From contig CM046447.1 in the NCBI GenBank assembly GCA_025506515.1, positions 85,866,748 through 85,930,747 on the forward strand: 64,000 nt of DNA, given 5' to 3'. This DNA is from Flaveria trinervia. Taxonomy: Eukaryota; Streptophyta; Magnoliopsida; Asterales; Asteraceae. Made by a program: the position numbers and the translations under genes. Below, piece after piece: positions 1 through 10,218 of the stretch. Under the pieces are notes generated by a model, which did not search any database, was not told where the DNA came from, and saw only the letters and a list, made by a program, of their open reading frames with translations. Position 1 is the first letter of the stretch, and every line of letters begins with the position of its first letter.

Positions 1-686
1 CCCGCCTCCAGCTACAGGAAGTCTCTTTCTACCTTGTCCATCTCTCTGTGAGGACAAAATTCCTCAATCACCAACTTCTTCAGTTCAGGCCACCTCATTC
101 TTCCAATGGCCCTGCTACCCTCGGCTTGGACAATGTTGTCCCACCAGCACAAACCCGAGTCCACAAAGGAGTGGGTAGCAAATTTCACCTTCTGATCTTC
201 ACGACATTCACTGATATCGGGACAGCCTCCATTTCCCTCACCCACCGGTGAGCAGCTGCAGCTATGCCATTTCCGTCAAAAGTAGGGGGCTTGCATCTCA
301 TAAACGCCCCATAGTTATAGCCTCGGATTGCCTCCGGCGCAGGCTCCTCTTCTTCCTCCTCCTCATCATCAGAGAGAACCGTTTCCGGCTCTGGTTGTTC
401 TCGTCCTCCCGAGGACCTGTTTCTCTCCTTTCTTTCCCCATCCCTTACTGCCTTGATCACTTCAGTCACCACAGACGGTAGAATCGTCCGTATGACCTGG
501 TGAACCTCTTCCACTACAGCCTCCTTTACTGAGGCTCTCAGATTGATGCTCTTTTCGCCACCCTCTGGATGAGGGTCTCTGGTTCTTCATGAACCACTTT
601 CTCCACTTTGGGTCTCCCTCTCTTGGGTCGCAGAGCAGCACCGTGACCTCCACCACGAGAGGCTTTTGAAGATCTACCGCCAGCCA
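1..686 (-). pseudogene. Retrotransposon gag, N-terminal part, frameshifted
   Basis: The minus-strand start near 686 encodes a basic N-terminus (MAGGRSSKASRG). It is followed by a charged, glutamate-rich stretch and the motif YNYGAFMRCKPPTFDG. The conserved retrotransposon gag core comes next, with the CWWDNIVQ signature near 120-150. These segments lie in three different minus frames: about 656-462, 514-185 and 245-12. At least two frameshifts therefore break the polyprotein. Gag would form the virus-like particle of a Ty3/gypsy element. The downstream pol is outside the window. Confidence 0.75.
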
Positions 687-1041
687 TCCTCTAAAAGCAC
701 ACTATAAGATTCAAACACTAACGCGGTCATTCAAGGTAATACTCAGTTTATGTCAAGTATAGTAAGTCCCTAATTACAGTGGCCAGTTGTGATTAGCCAC
801 TTACTTTACTCTTCACACCCCAAGCATCTCCTATCCTGACTTAATCAGTATCTAAATCTACTAAGAGCACATAATCAAATAGAATGCGCACATAATACCG
901 GTTAACATTAGGAAAAGACATACCTGATGGCACGTAGCTACTCGGGCTGACATCCCTCCATTTGTCCTATTTTCAGTTTATGTTTAGGTTTTTAAAGTTT
1001 ATTTAACCCAATTCTCTTAAACTTTGGCTCTGATACCAACT

Positions 1042-2926
1042 TGTAAGGTCCCGTTCTCGGAGGCCTCACGGTTGGTCATTCAAAGCATAAGTACATTAGA
1101 CATTATGAATTAACGAGTTTAAGCAGCGGAATTATTTTAACAAAAGCCATTCATTTCATTTAAAACATTGTTGTTAAGCAATACATCATCATTATCTGTT
1201 TACAAAAGAATTGTTTCAACGCATTACAAAACAACAGCCATATAGAATACGAATGGATGTCAGTCTTTCCCTGCCGAGTAGCTTCACCATCGTGTAAAAG
1301 TCAGCGTTGCTGAGTGAGTTCTAGTTTTAAAAGTAATAAAATACTTTCTATATGTTGTATAAGTAAATACCCTTTTCTGTAAAATACAACTCTGTACTGT
1401 ATATGCGAGCACGCATTAACTATATGAACAAATACTGTTCGTTCTCTTTATTGTATGCCTTGTCTGTTCTGTAAACTTTTATCTTTATGTTTCACTTTCT
1501 GTATGGACCAATGAGCAATACCCCAACTATATGCGCGATGGAAAACGGGTGATGGGCCATCTATATCCCTCGAAAGGGTCAACTGTATCCCTCGAAAGGG
1601 TCAACTATATCCCTCAAAAGGGTCAACTATATCCCCTGAAAGGGTCAACTATATCCCTCAAAAGGGTTCTGTGTACTATGTACAAGGCCAACCCAATCAC
1701 CCAGGACACGCTACAAAGGTCCTGCCAATCTCAATTGATTGACCCTGTGTGCATAATAGGGTAGCTAACCCTCAGCACAGTTGAGCTAACGACAACATGA
1801 TCGTGTATCTCCTGTAAGCTTGCAAGACTTGTTAACATTTTCATTAATGTTCCTCTTCTTTTCTTTATTGCTCTTTCAATTTATTATTATGATATACTTT
1901 ACGTTACGATAATAACATACCACGTAAAGTCACATACTATAAGTAATAATAATAATAGCAATAACAATAATAAGGAACAATCATAAGTAATCATATCATG
2001 CATGAAACATCATCATTAATAAGCCCTTAGTCAACCTCGGTCAAAACCCTAAAGCACAAACTCCCAGAAAATTCTGTAAAAATTTCTAAGTGCTTAGGCG
2101 CATGGGAACTATTTGGGCGCATGAGCCCTGTTTGGGCGTTTCATCACTATGTAGGCGCATCAGCCAACACTTAAGCATTTTTCACTTTAGGCGCATGAAC
2201 TATCCATGCCTCTTTTTACTTTATTTCACACCTTTCAGGTTGAAACATGTTAATCTTATAAACATACACTTGTAAAACATCTTGATACTTGTAATGCATG
2301 AGAAATTCATTTATAAACTTGTCATGGTTATTTGAGATATTTGTGAGCCTAATATGATAGCGGTATTGTAAAACAATCATTAACTATTGCTAGCCTAACG
2401 ACATCATAAATCTATGGGCTTGACAAGCCTATTTGGTGCTAAATCCGAGGTTATTGTCGTCTCCTAATGACGTATGATTTGTTCATCATGGGAACCAAGT
2501 ACATTTACCTAATTGTTATAACTTGTAATTGATATCTTTGTCAAAGTTTTATTGTATCATTAAGCTGTCTATATTCTTGCAATATTTCTTAACCTATGAC
2601 TTGAATTGCCTCTTAAACGTTGTTTTCATACGTATGTACAAATTCATGTGAACTCACCAACATTATATGTTGACCATTTATTTTTAACATGTTTCAAGAT
2701 TGCTACTTGAAGAATTTTTCTTGCACATATAGGACTTAGACCTAGTTAAACACAGGATTTTAATTTGTTGTTGAAATCTTGATTGTAATATAATGATTTA
2801 GTTGTTAGCATTATTCAGTGAAAACTAACATTTAATATTATTACAACTTATTTAATTACATGTGTTATGAACAATCGTTTCACATTCGCCCGCCCCGATG
2901 ATTCCGTCGTCGGTCGGGGTGTGACA
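1042..2926 (-). repeat. LTR of the left-edge Ty3/gypsy element
   Basis: The first 1150 bases (1042 to about 2200) closely match the solo LTR at 6601-7790. This includes a 22-bp minisatellite at 1562-1668 and the start of an array of GGCGCATG motifs at 2095-2200. From about 2200 to 2926 the sequence no longer resembles the sister LTRs. It ends in GGTCGGGGTGTGACA, which looks like the end of the unrelated Tekay-type LTR at 20095. Either this LTR has a replaced U3, or it is truncated and abuts another LTR fragment. Confidence 0.7.
1562..1668. repeat. 22-bp minisatellite in LTR, about 5 copies
   Basis: Five tandem copies of a unit like TATCCCTCGAAAGGGTCAAC plus two bases. Each unit carries a small imperfect dyad (CCCT…AGGG). 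It creates a spurious open frame. The same array sits at 7159-7265 in the sister LTR. Confidence 0.9.
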
Positions 2927-4038
2927 GAAACCTAACCTTCTTGACTAGATATCCAAGATCTTGTTTTTAAAGGATAACTAAGTCATGTATCAAAAGGTAA
3001 TCATTGAGGTGGGGACATATTTGATATACTAGAAGGGTGTCCGCGTAATGCGGCGGAATAACATTTTACATTATGACACGAGTTATTAAATTTTATTATT
3101 TTTATAATAATTTTATAAAATTTTATTATATTTTTAAGCTAAAAATTAAAACACCAAATAAATAGATTTTGCATGACGAATTGTATATTTATGCATTAAC
3201 TTATAGTACCATAAAAATAAAAATCAGTTCAGCAAAAAATTTACACCAAAACATTTAAATAATACACATTTACGATTATAGTATCAAACAATTTTTAGAC
3301 ATGATTGATTGATACAACAAAAATCTTAAAACAAATTAAGTTTTTTGGTTTATGGGTAGATAATGTTAAATTTTATGTAATTTATAGTAATTATAAGGTT
3401 ATTATGTAACTAATTGTACGGGGTAATGTGTGAATAATATTAAAAATACTATTGTACCCTTAAAAGGGTTGTACCTTATGCATTGAGTGAGATAAGTGTT
3501 CTTAATTTAATGATATCTTAAAATGTCCTCCTCACATGCTTTACATATAGTATTATTAAGAGAATGTATAGCTCAACATAGACCCTTCATAAATTATAAA
3601 GGGAGCTTAAATAGTTCATAGATCATTCCTATAATACTCGATGACATTATTGTGAGACTAAGCATAATGTGTGGTAAATGATATGTGTAAATCATGAAAA
3701 ACATAATGCTTTTTTGATTTATGATTAATCACCTATGTGAAAAAAGTATGATCATTTTAAATTAAACATTATGAGGTTTGTAATTCCTAGAGCTTTCGCA
3801 AAATCATGCTAGTGTTTCAAGGCCATTATTGGAGATAATAATAAAGGGATGGCCAACTGGGAAGAGTCTTGTGTAGACGTACAAGATTTAACTGTCGATT
3901 TACATTAGAATTTTGATCCTTGTGATCGATCTCTATTCATGTAGGAATTGTTGGAAAAGATTAGTAAAAATATGGTGTTCACTAACTTTGAGATGAGTGG
4001 TTAGAATAAATAATGCCATGTCAGTAATCATGTCATGA
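2927..4038. other. AT-rich spacer with possible Helitron 3' end
   Basis: No gene is visible. At 3029-3056 the minus strand reads a short GC-rich hairpin (CCGC…GCGG) followed within about 10 bases by CTAG and then T. That is the arrangement of a Helitron 3' terminus. The body would extend to the right, but no matching 5' TC end was found, so this is only a terminus candidate. The remainder is low-complexity AT-rich DNA. Confidence 0.35.
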
Positions 4039-4043
4039 TCAAT

Positions 4044-5910
4044 TGTAAGGCCCCGTTCCCGCGACGCTTACAGTTGGGTTCACATCGCACATAAAACATG
4101 CAATTACATAAAATCGCAGCGGAAAACTAAAACCATCTTTCATTTCCATGTAAATGCTTTTGCAAATTAATACAACATTCATTACAAAATAGCTTGTTCG
4201 CATTACGATGCAAAAACATTAATCAAAAGAATGCCATTCCCAAAAGGGCTGAGTAGCCTCGCGGTGCCATCCTCAGCAATCATTTCCTGCCAACTGGAAA
4301 ACATATAAAAAGTCAGCATTGCTGAGTGAGTTTTAATTTTATAATAAAACATACTTTGTTTTCATTAAAACCGTTCTTTTCTTTCACGTGATCATGCATC
4401 ATACGTACACATAGATAATACCTTTATTATCTCTTTCGTTCATTCATTCATTCGTTTGTTATAACTTTACTTGCATACCGGATATCTCTCGTACCAATAC
4501 CATATGCTACACCCCGAACAATTTAGCTACTGGGCCGAAGTCAATAAATGAACAGCTGAGCGTATACCACAGTACTAGAGGTAAGCGGTAGAGGCACTAC
4601 ACGTTTGGTCAATCACAATGAAGGACCCGGATATCCAATGCTTGCAAGACTTCTTTCATTCGTTCATTAATGCATGCATTCATCATCATGTTCCTCTTTC
4701 ATTCATTCATTAATGCATGCATTCATCATCATGTTCCTCTTTCATTATCTTCCACTTTACATTACATAATATTTCGTTCATTCATTATCATAACACGTAA
4801 AGTTATGGGAAAGATAAACATACATCATCGTATATGGCAACATCATACATACATAACCAGCATAAACATGCAACATCATCATCATCATGCCCAACATACT
4901 CTCTAAGATCACAACTGTCATCTTACATGCCTTTATGGGAACCTTTACGTCAAAACTTACATCTGCCCTTTTTCCGAAAGTCAGAAGTCAACTACACTTT
5001 CCTCGGGTGTGACAGCCCTATTCGGGCGTATGGACACCCTTCAGTCGCATGACCTCCATGCGACTGAACATCATGCGAATGAACTAATACGGATGAACAC
5101 CTATGCGAATGAACATCCAGTCATGCGAATGGACAATGCGGTTGGACCTCATGCGAATGGGACTAATGCGGATGAGCACTTATGCGACTGGACCTCCAAT
5201 CGCATGACCCCCATGCGATTGGCCATTCAATCGTGCGAATGAACCTTCAATCGTGCGAATGGACCCCAATCGTGCGAATGGACCCCACTCGCACCCTATT
5301 CGGCCGTATGGCCTCCATTCGGCCTCCAGTCGGTCGCCTAACCCTAGCTGATGCAGAATGCAGTTCATCCCGACTGCAGCCGAGGGTTTTCGGCCTCCAA
5401 ACTCATCTAAACCCATTTTAAGCCTAAATCGACCATCCTAAACCTTAGGGATGCATACCACAACACCATTCAAGCACGCACAAGCTCACAATCAAGACTC
5501 AAACGCATCATACGTAACACACCCCAAATGGGTCAAACACATACACATACCAAAACGGATTTTTATGCTTTCCAGCCCCAAATTGGTTGAAAACAAGTAA
5601 AAGTGGGGTCCTAGAACTCACATAAACGAGCACAACGACAAGGGCTTCGATTTGGCTTGCTACACGACGATTTTGGTGACCCGAACTAACCCGAACCGAC
5701 ACTTTTCCTCTTTTTCTCTTCTTTCTCTCTTCTCTTCTTTGATGGCTGATTTTGTGAGTGTGTGGGGAGAGGGTAAGGCTGCCCTCTCCCTTATATACTC
5801 CCACTCACCCGACTTTCTTTCGTTGGCGAGTTTGGTCCCTCGACTTTGGACTTTATTTCCTTTCTTCTTTAGTCGGCTTCAAAATAAATGAATAAATAAC
5901 GGGTGTTATA
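4044..5910 (-). mobile_element. Solo LTR, Ty3/gypsy, TSD TCAAT
   Basis: The element begins TGTAAGGCCCCG and ends GGGTGTTATA. It is flanked by the perfect 5-bp duplication TCAAT at 4039-4043 and 5911-5915. Its start, the segment GTCAGCATTGCTGAGTGAG and the stretch before ACTCAC near 5620 match the LTR at 6601-8717, so it is a diverged member of the same LTR superfamily. No internal retrotransposon sequence remains. It is therefore a product of LTR-LTR recombination that left one LTR. Orientation is inferred from the left-edge element, whose primer-binding site lies on the side of the TGTAAGG end. Confidence 0.88.
5020..5335. repeat. Degenerate GCGAATG/GCGATTG motif array in LTR
   Basis: Short units containing ATGCGAATGGAC or TGCGACTGGAC recur more than a dozen times with irregular spacing. 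They are equivalent in position to the GGCGCATG array of the sister LTR. The array generates spurious open frames on both strands. Confidence 0.75.
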
Positions 5911-5915
5911 TCAAT

Positions 5916-6595
5916 ACTATTTTTTCCATTAGTACATTTTATGTCATGCTTAAATCACCCTAGAGAAAATTACATGCATAATAACATTCATGTATCACTT
6001 TACACTCGTGTATACATTTTGACAACTAGTACGTTATTTGAGGCTTGAGAGTTACAAATATGTTCATCGCATAAGTCTCAACAATTGTAATGTTATATAT
6101 AACATTGCTAAAAATGTAAGCTACATAACATAATGTTTGGTGTTATGAGAACTATCAAGCAATAAAAAGCGTATTGTTTCCAAAATTAGTCATATTTGTT
6201 GTAATTACTCCTCCGAGTGTAACTACAATTTTACACATGCATAGACAACATTTTACATTGAACATATGTATTAAAAGCCAAACATCTTCATCTTCACTTT
6301 AGTAGAGTGATCTTATGCATCAGCCAAGAACAATATTAATATTATTATTCTAGTTCCAATATACAAGCATGATCATCATCCATTAAATAACATTGATATC
6401 CATGAAATAACATTGATATGTCGGTCTATTCGTTCGTATTGATTGATGTTCAGTGAATTATTATTTCTATTTGTGCAAACTCCATACATTTAAACACAAA
6501 TATCAATAGACATGTATGTATGAATATAACACACACTATGCTTGTTGTGTTTGTGTGAGTATGGAATTTGTAAGCAAAACATGCATTTTGTTAAT
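5916..6595. other. AT-rich intergenic spacer between two solo LTRs
   Basis: I see no gene, RNA gene or recognisable transposon here. It is AT-rich with scattered short repeats (two partial copies of CATTGATATC near 6390-6420). Confidence 0.5.
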
Positions 6596-7158
6596 CTTCA
6601 TGTAAAGCCCCGTTCCCGGAGGCCTCACGGTTGGTCATTCAAAGTATTAAGTACATTAGACATTATGAATTAACGAGTTTAAGCAGCGGAATTATTTTAA
6701 CAAAAGCCGTTCATTTCATTTAAAACACTGTTGTTAAGCAATACATCATCATTATCTGTTACAAAAGAATTGTTTCAACGCATTACAAAACAACAGCAAC
6801 ATCGAATACGAATGGATGTCAGTCTTTTCCTGCCGAGTAGCTTCACCCCCGTGCCATCCTTAGCAATAATTACCTGCCAATTGAAAATGTATAAAAGTCA
6901 GCATTGCTGAGTGAGTTCTAGTTTTAAAAGTAATAAAATACTTTCTATATGTTGTATAAGAAAATACCATTTTCTGTAAAATGCAACTCTGTACTGTATA
7001 TGCGAGCACGCATTAACTATATGAACAAATAATGTTCGTTCTCTTTACTGTATGCCTTGTCTGTTCTGTAAACTTTTATCTTTATGTTTCACTTTCTGTA
7101 TGGACCAATGAGCAATACCCCAACTATATGTGCGATGGAAAATGGGTGATGGGCCATC

Positions 7159-7265
7159 TATATCCCTCGAAAGGGTCAACTGTATCCCTCGAAAGGGTCA
7201 ACTATATCCCTCGAAAGGGTCAACTATATCCCCCGAAAGGGTCAACTGTATCCCTCGAAAGGGTT
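7159..7265. repeat. 22-bp minisatellite in solo LTR
   Basis: Five tandem units nearly identical to those at 1562-1668, with the same CCCTCGAAAGGG core. Point differences between corresponding units show that the two arrays have diverged mainly by substitution, not by copy number. Confidence 0.9.
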
Positions 7266-7689
7266 TTGTGTACTATGTACAAAGCCAACCCAATCACCCA
7301 GGGCACACTACAAAGGTCCTGCCAATCTCAATTGATTGACCATGTGTGCATAATTAGGGTAGCTAACCCGCAACACAGTTGAGCTAACGACAACATGGTC
7401 GTGTACCTCCTGTAAGCTTGTAAGACTTGTTAACATTTTCATTAATGTTCCTCTTCTTTTCTTTATTGCTCTTTCACTTTATTATTACGATATACTTTAT
7501 GTTACGATAATAACATACCACGTAAAGTCACAAACTATAAGTAATAATAATAATAGCAATAACAATAATAAGGAACAATCATAAGTAATCATATCATGCA
7601 TGAAACATCATCATTAATAAACCCTTAGTCAACCTCGGTCAAAACACTAAAGCAAAGACTCCCAGAAAATTCTGTAAAAATTTCTAAGT

Positions 7690-8090
7690 GCTTAGGCGCA
7701 TGGAAACTATTTGGGCGCATGAGCCCTGTTTGGGCGTTTCATCACTATCTAGGCGCATCAGCCAACACTTAAGCATTTTTCATTTTAGGCGCATGGGCAC
7801 TATTTGTGCGTATGAACACTTAGACGCATGGATAATTCGAACGCATAGACACTTAGGCGCATGAGCCACTTGGGCGCATGGGCACTATTGGGGCGCATGG
7901 CCCTACACTTAGTCGTCCGGCTAACATTTCTAGGTGCATGGACCACTGTTCAGGCGCATGGGTTGTACTTAAACATTTCTAAGGTAATCTTAGGCGCATG
8001 GGCTACTGTTCAGGCGCATGGATTACACTTAATTCTTTCTAAGGCATTTTCAGGCGCATGAGCCTTATCTAGGCGCATGGACCTTCTATT
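7690..8090. repeat. GGCGCATG motif array
   Basis: About 15 irregularly spaced copies of (T)AGGCGCATG(G/A), often followed by a short AT-rich phrase ending in ACACTTA. It is longer than the matching array in the left-edge LTR (2095-2200). It probably lies in the U3/R part of the LTR (inference). Confidence 0.75.
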
Positions 8091-8722
8091 CAACATGTTT
8101 CAAGTATGTTTTCAAACCCAATCATCAAACCCATCTGTTCTAAGCTTAATATGGCTATTCTAAACATAAACAACCTATAAGCATTCAAGAATCAACATCC
8201 AATCATGCACATTACATACGGGTAAACATACATAAGCTTTGAAAATCGTTTTAATACATTTTTAGCCCCAAAGATAGTTTAAAACAAGTAAAAACCGGGG
8301 TCTAGAACTCACTTGATGCAACTTGGGTATTTCTTCGTTTCTAACCCGCTTGCAATGAGTTCAAACACCTAAAAACAACACCAAACACACACACTCGAGC
8401 ACATACACAATCACATAAGCATATATGCATACAACCGGGACAAAACCCGTCCTAACATTTAAAAATCACGAATTCTTACCTTGAATTCGTTCACTTCTTT
8501 TTCTTATACAAGTCGAGAGTTTTCCCCTGCTCTCTCTCTCTCTCTAAAACCGAAGAAAGGTTGATGTGAAGTGAGGGTGGGCGGCCATGCCTACCTTTAC
8601 ACTAACTTTTTCAAAGTTTTGTCCTTTTGGACACTTTTAGTCCATCCACTTGGATTTATTTGCCTTTCTTTTTTTTATTCATCATATCTTGTTTTTTAAA
8701 AATAACCGAGTATTACACTTCA

Positions 8723-10030
8723 TGACAATTTATTCACATACAACTCAACAACAACGATGAAAAAAAATTATACGTAAGTTTAAGTGAAACACTATTATGA
8801 TTTCATATTGTTTTTAACTATATTATAATAAAAGAATATCATACACATAAAAATAAATTTTATCTGAATGACGATGCATAAAATAAAGTAAAAATGATAC
8901 AAGAAAATGATATCAGAAGAGAAAAATTTTCTATTTTTTTAACCCATAAAGATGACAATGATTTATATTGCCAAAACTTGTTTAGGTCAACGTAGAATGT
9001 TAGATGTTTTCCGATTCCTTTCGGTCCAGAGTCACTATAATGTTGTTAAGATGATAGCATGAATCATGTTTTTATGACATGTGGGAATAAGCCAAGAACA
9101 TGAAGCTGCCAAAATTTCAAGTGACCCCATTGAGTAATATGGGTGCAAAGACATCCTCCCATACCTGAGAGCCAAACAAAAGAAGTTTAGCATGTGATTT
9201 GGGTTTCCTTCATTACTCTACAAAGTGTTGAAAGTGTAAACCGTGTTAATGTTAATAATTCAATATAAATAAAATAAACTAGTTTTAATGATTTCCACTT
9301 AAAAACTAGACAATATAACATTTGTACACCAAAATGGTTATAAAAAGCAGGGTTTATCCGAGCATTGACTTAGGAAGAAGTACCTATCACCTATACTCTA
9401 TACACCAACCTGTCATTCATCTTTTCATCAAAATTCAACCTCGAAACTAAAACCACCCTACCCACTTGTTCCACTCCTACTTAAATACTAATCTACATTC
9501 TTTTTTTTTAATTCTCCTTTTTAAGTTCCTTTTTCTAACTGTTTGATGTTTTAGCGGTGAAATTTTGATTTTTTACTATCTGATCTTCATAACTGGAAAA
9601 TCTTGTTTAAAAGATCAGTTTCGTTGCCGTTAAAAAAAATTAAAAAACCAGTAAATCTAGTGCACGAGGTTCTCACAAACATATGGTCTCGAAGAGTGTC
9701 GGATCATCTAAGCCTAATGAAAATGCCATTTTCCCTGCATTTCTATAAAATACTATTTTCATGTATCAAAACTAACACCTTAAAATCAGATGACATAATG
9801 TTATCGTTGTTTCAAGTTCCGACTTGTTAAAAATATTTAGGAATGCCAAAAGGAAAAAAATAATTGACCTCAAAGGACTAGTCCCACTTTATAATAAATT
9901 AAGACCAGAACAGACCTGACCTGACTTCACGAATTCAAGAAAGAAGATAGACTATCAACTAGTTCTTAATAAATTATGAGCAATTAATCTGTTTCAACTT
10001 TCAATTCATCACCCCTTCCTTTCATTTGTT
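8723..10030. other. Intergenic region upstream of the WAV3-like gene
   Basis: AT-rich DNA without a convincing reading frame. The last part (9960-10080) is rich in CT runs, as is common in plant promoters and 5' leaders. Confidence 0.5.
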
Positions 10031-10032
10031 TG

Positions 10033-10041
10033 TTTATATAT
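10033..10041 (+). promoter_or_regulatory. Probable TATA box of the WAV3-like gene
   Basis: TTTATATATC lies about 180 bases before the start codon. It is followed by a CT-rich stretch typical of a plant transcription start and 5' leader. This is an inference from position and motif only. Confidence 0.4.
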
Positions 10042-10136
10042 CAACCCACCTTTCTTCTTCTTCCTCTTAACTCTTAATTATATTATCAGTTTATCACATC
10101 ACTCCAATTCAATCCAATCCAATCCTTCAATTTACA

Positions 10137-10183
10137 CCCACCATCACCATCACCATCACCATCTCCATCACCATCTCCATCAC
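10137..10183 (+). repeat. CACCAT hexamer repeat in 5' leader
   Basis: A tandem run of CATCAC/CATCTC units directly upstream of the WAV3-like start codon. Probably a microsatellite in the 5' untranslated region. Confidence 0.8.
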
Positions 10184-10218
10184 AGATCAAACAAACCACC
10201 AAATACTTACTCAACAAC

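Larger units (their letters stand above)
1..2926 (-). mobile_element. Ty3/gypsy LTR retrotransposon, 5' portion
   Basis: The minus strand reads LTR (2926 down to 1042), a primer-binding site complementary to initiator tRNA-Met (1025-1038, TGGTATCAGAGCCA in sense), a leader, then gag from about 685 leftwards. The rest of the element lies beyond the left edge of the window, so neither the second LTR nor the target duplication can be checked. The LTR starts TGTAAGGTCCC on the + strand directly beside the primer-binding site, which fixes that border. The far border at 2926 (…GTGTGACA) is less certain because the last part of the LTR does not resemble its sister copies. Confidence 0.8.
6601..8717 (-). 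mobile_element. Solo LTR, Ty3/gypsy, TSD CTTCA
   Basis: It begins TGTAAAGCCCCG and ends CGAGTATTACA. It is flanked by the perfect 5-bp duplication CTTCA at 6596-6600 and 8718-8722. It is collinear with the left-edge LTR for about 1.2 kb, including the 22-bp minisatellite (7159-7265). It continues through a much longer GGCGCATG array (7690-8090), an A-rich stretch and a CT repeat (8530-8546). There is no internal domain, so it is a solo LTR. It is the most complete reference copy for this family in the window. Confidence 0.9.

Noticed and set aside
1531..1764. 77-codon open frame (and 7032-7382, 7130-7339)
   Set aside because: Produced by the 22-bp minisatellite inside LTRs; the frame simply translates the repeat.
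5009..5421. Overlapping open frames on both strands
   Set aside because: They are translations of the GCGAATG repeat array in a solo LTR.
7690..8090. Regularly spaced repeats suggestive of a CRISPR array
   Set aside because: Plant nuclear LTR context, irregular spacing, short motif and no cas genes.
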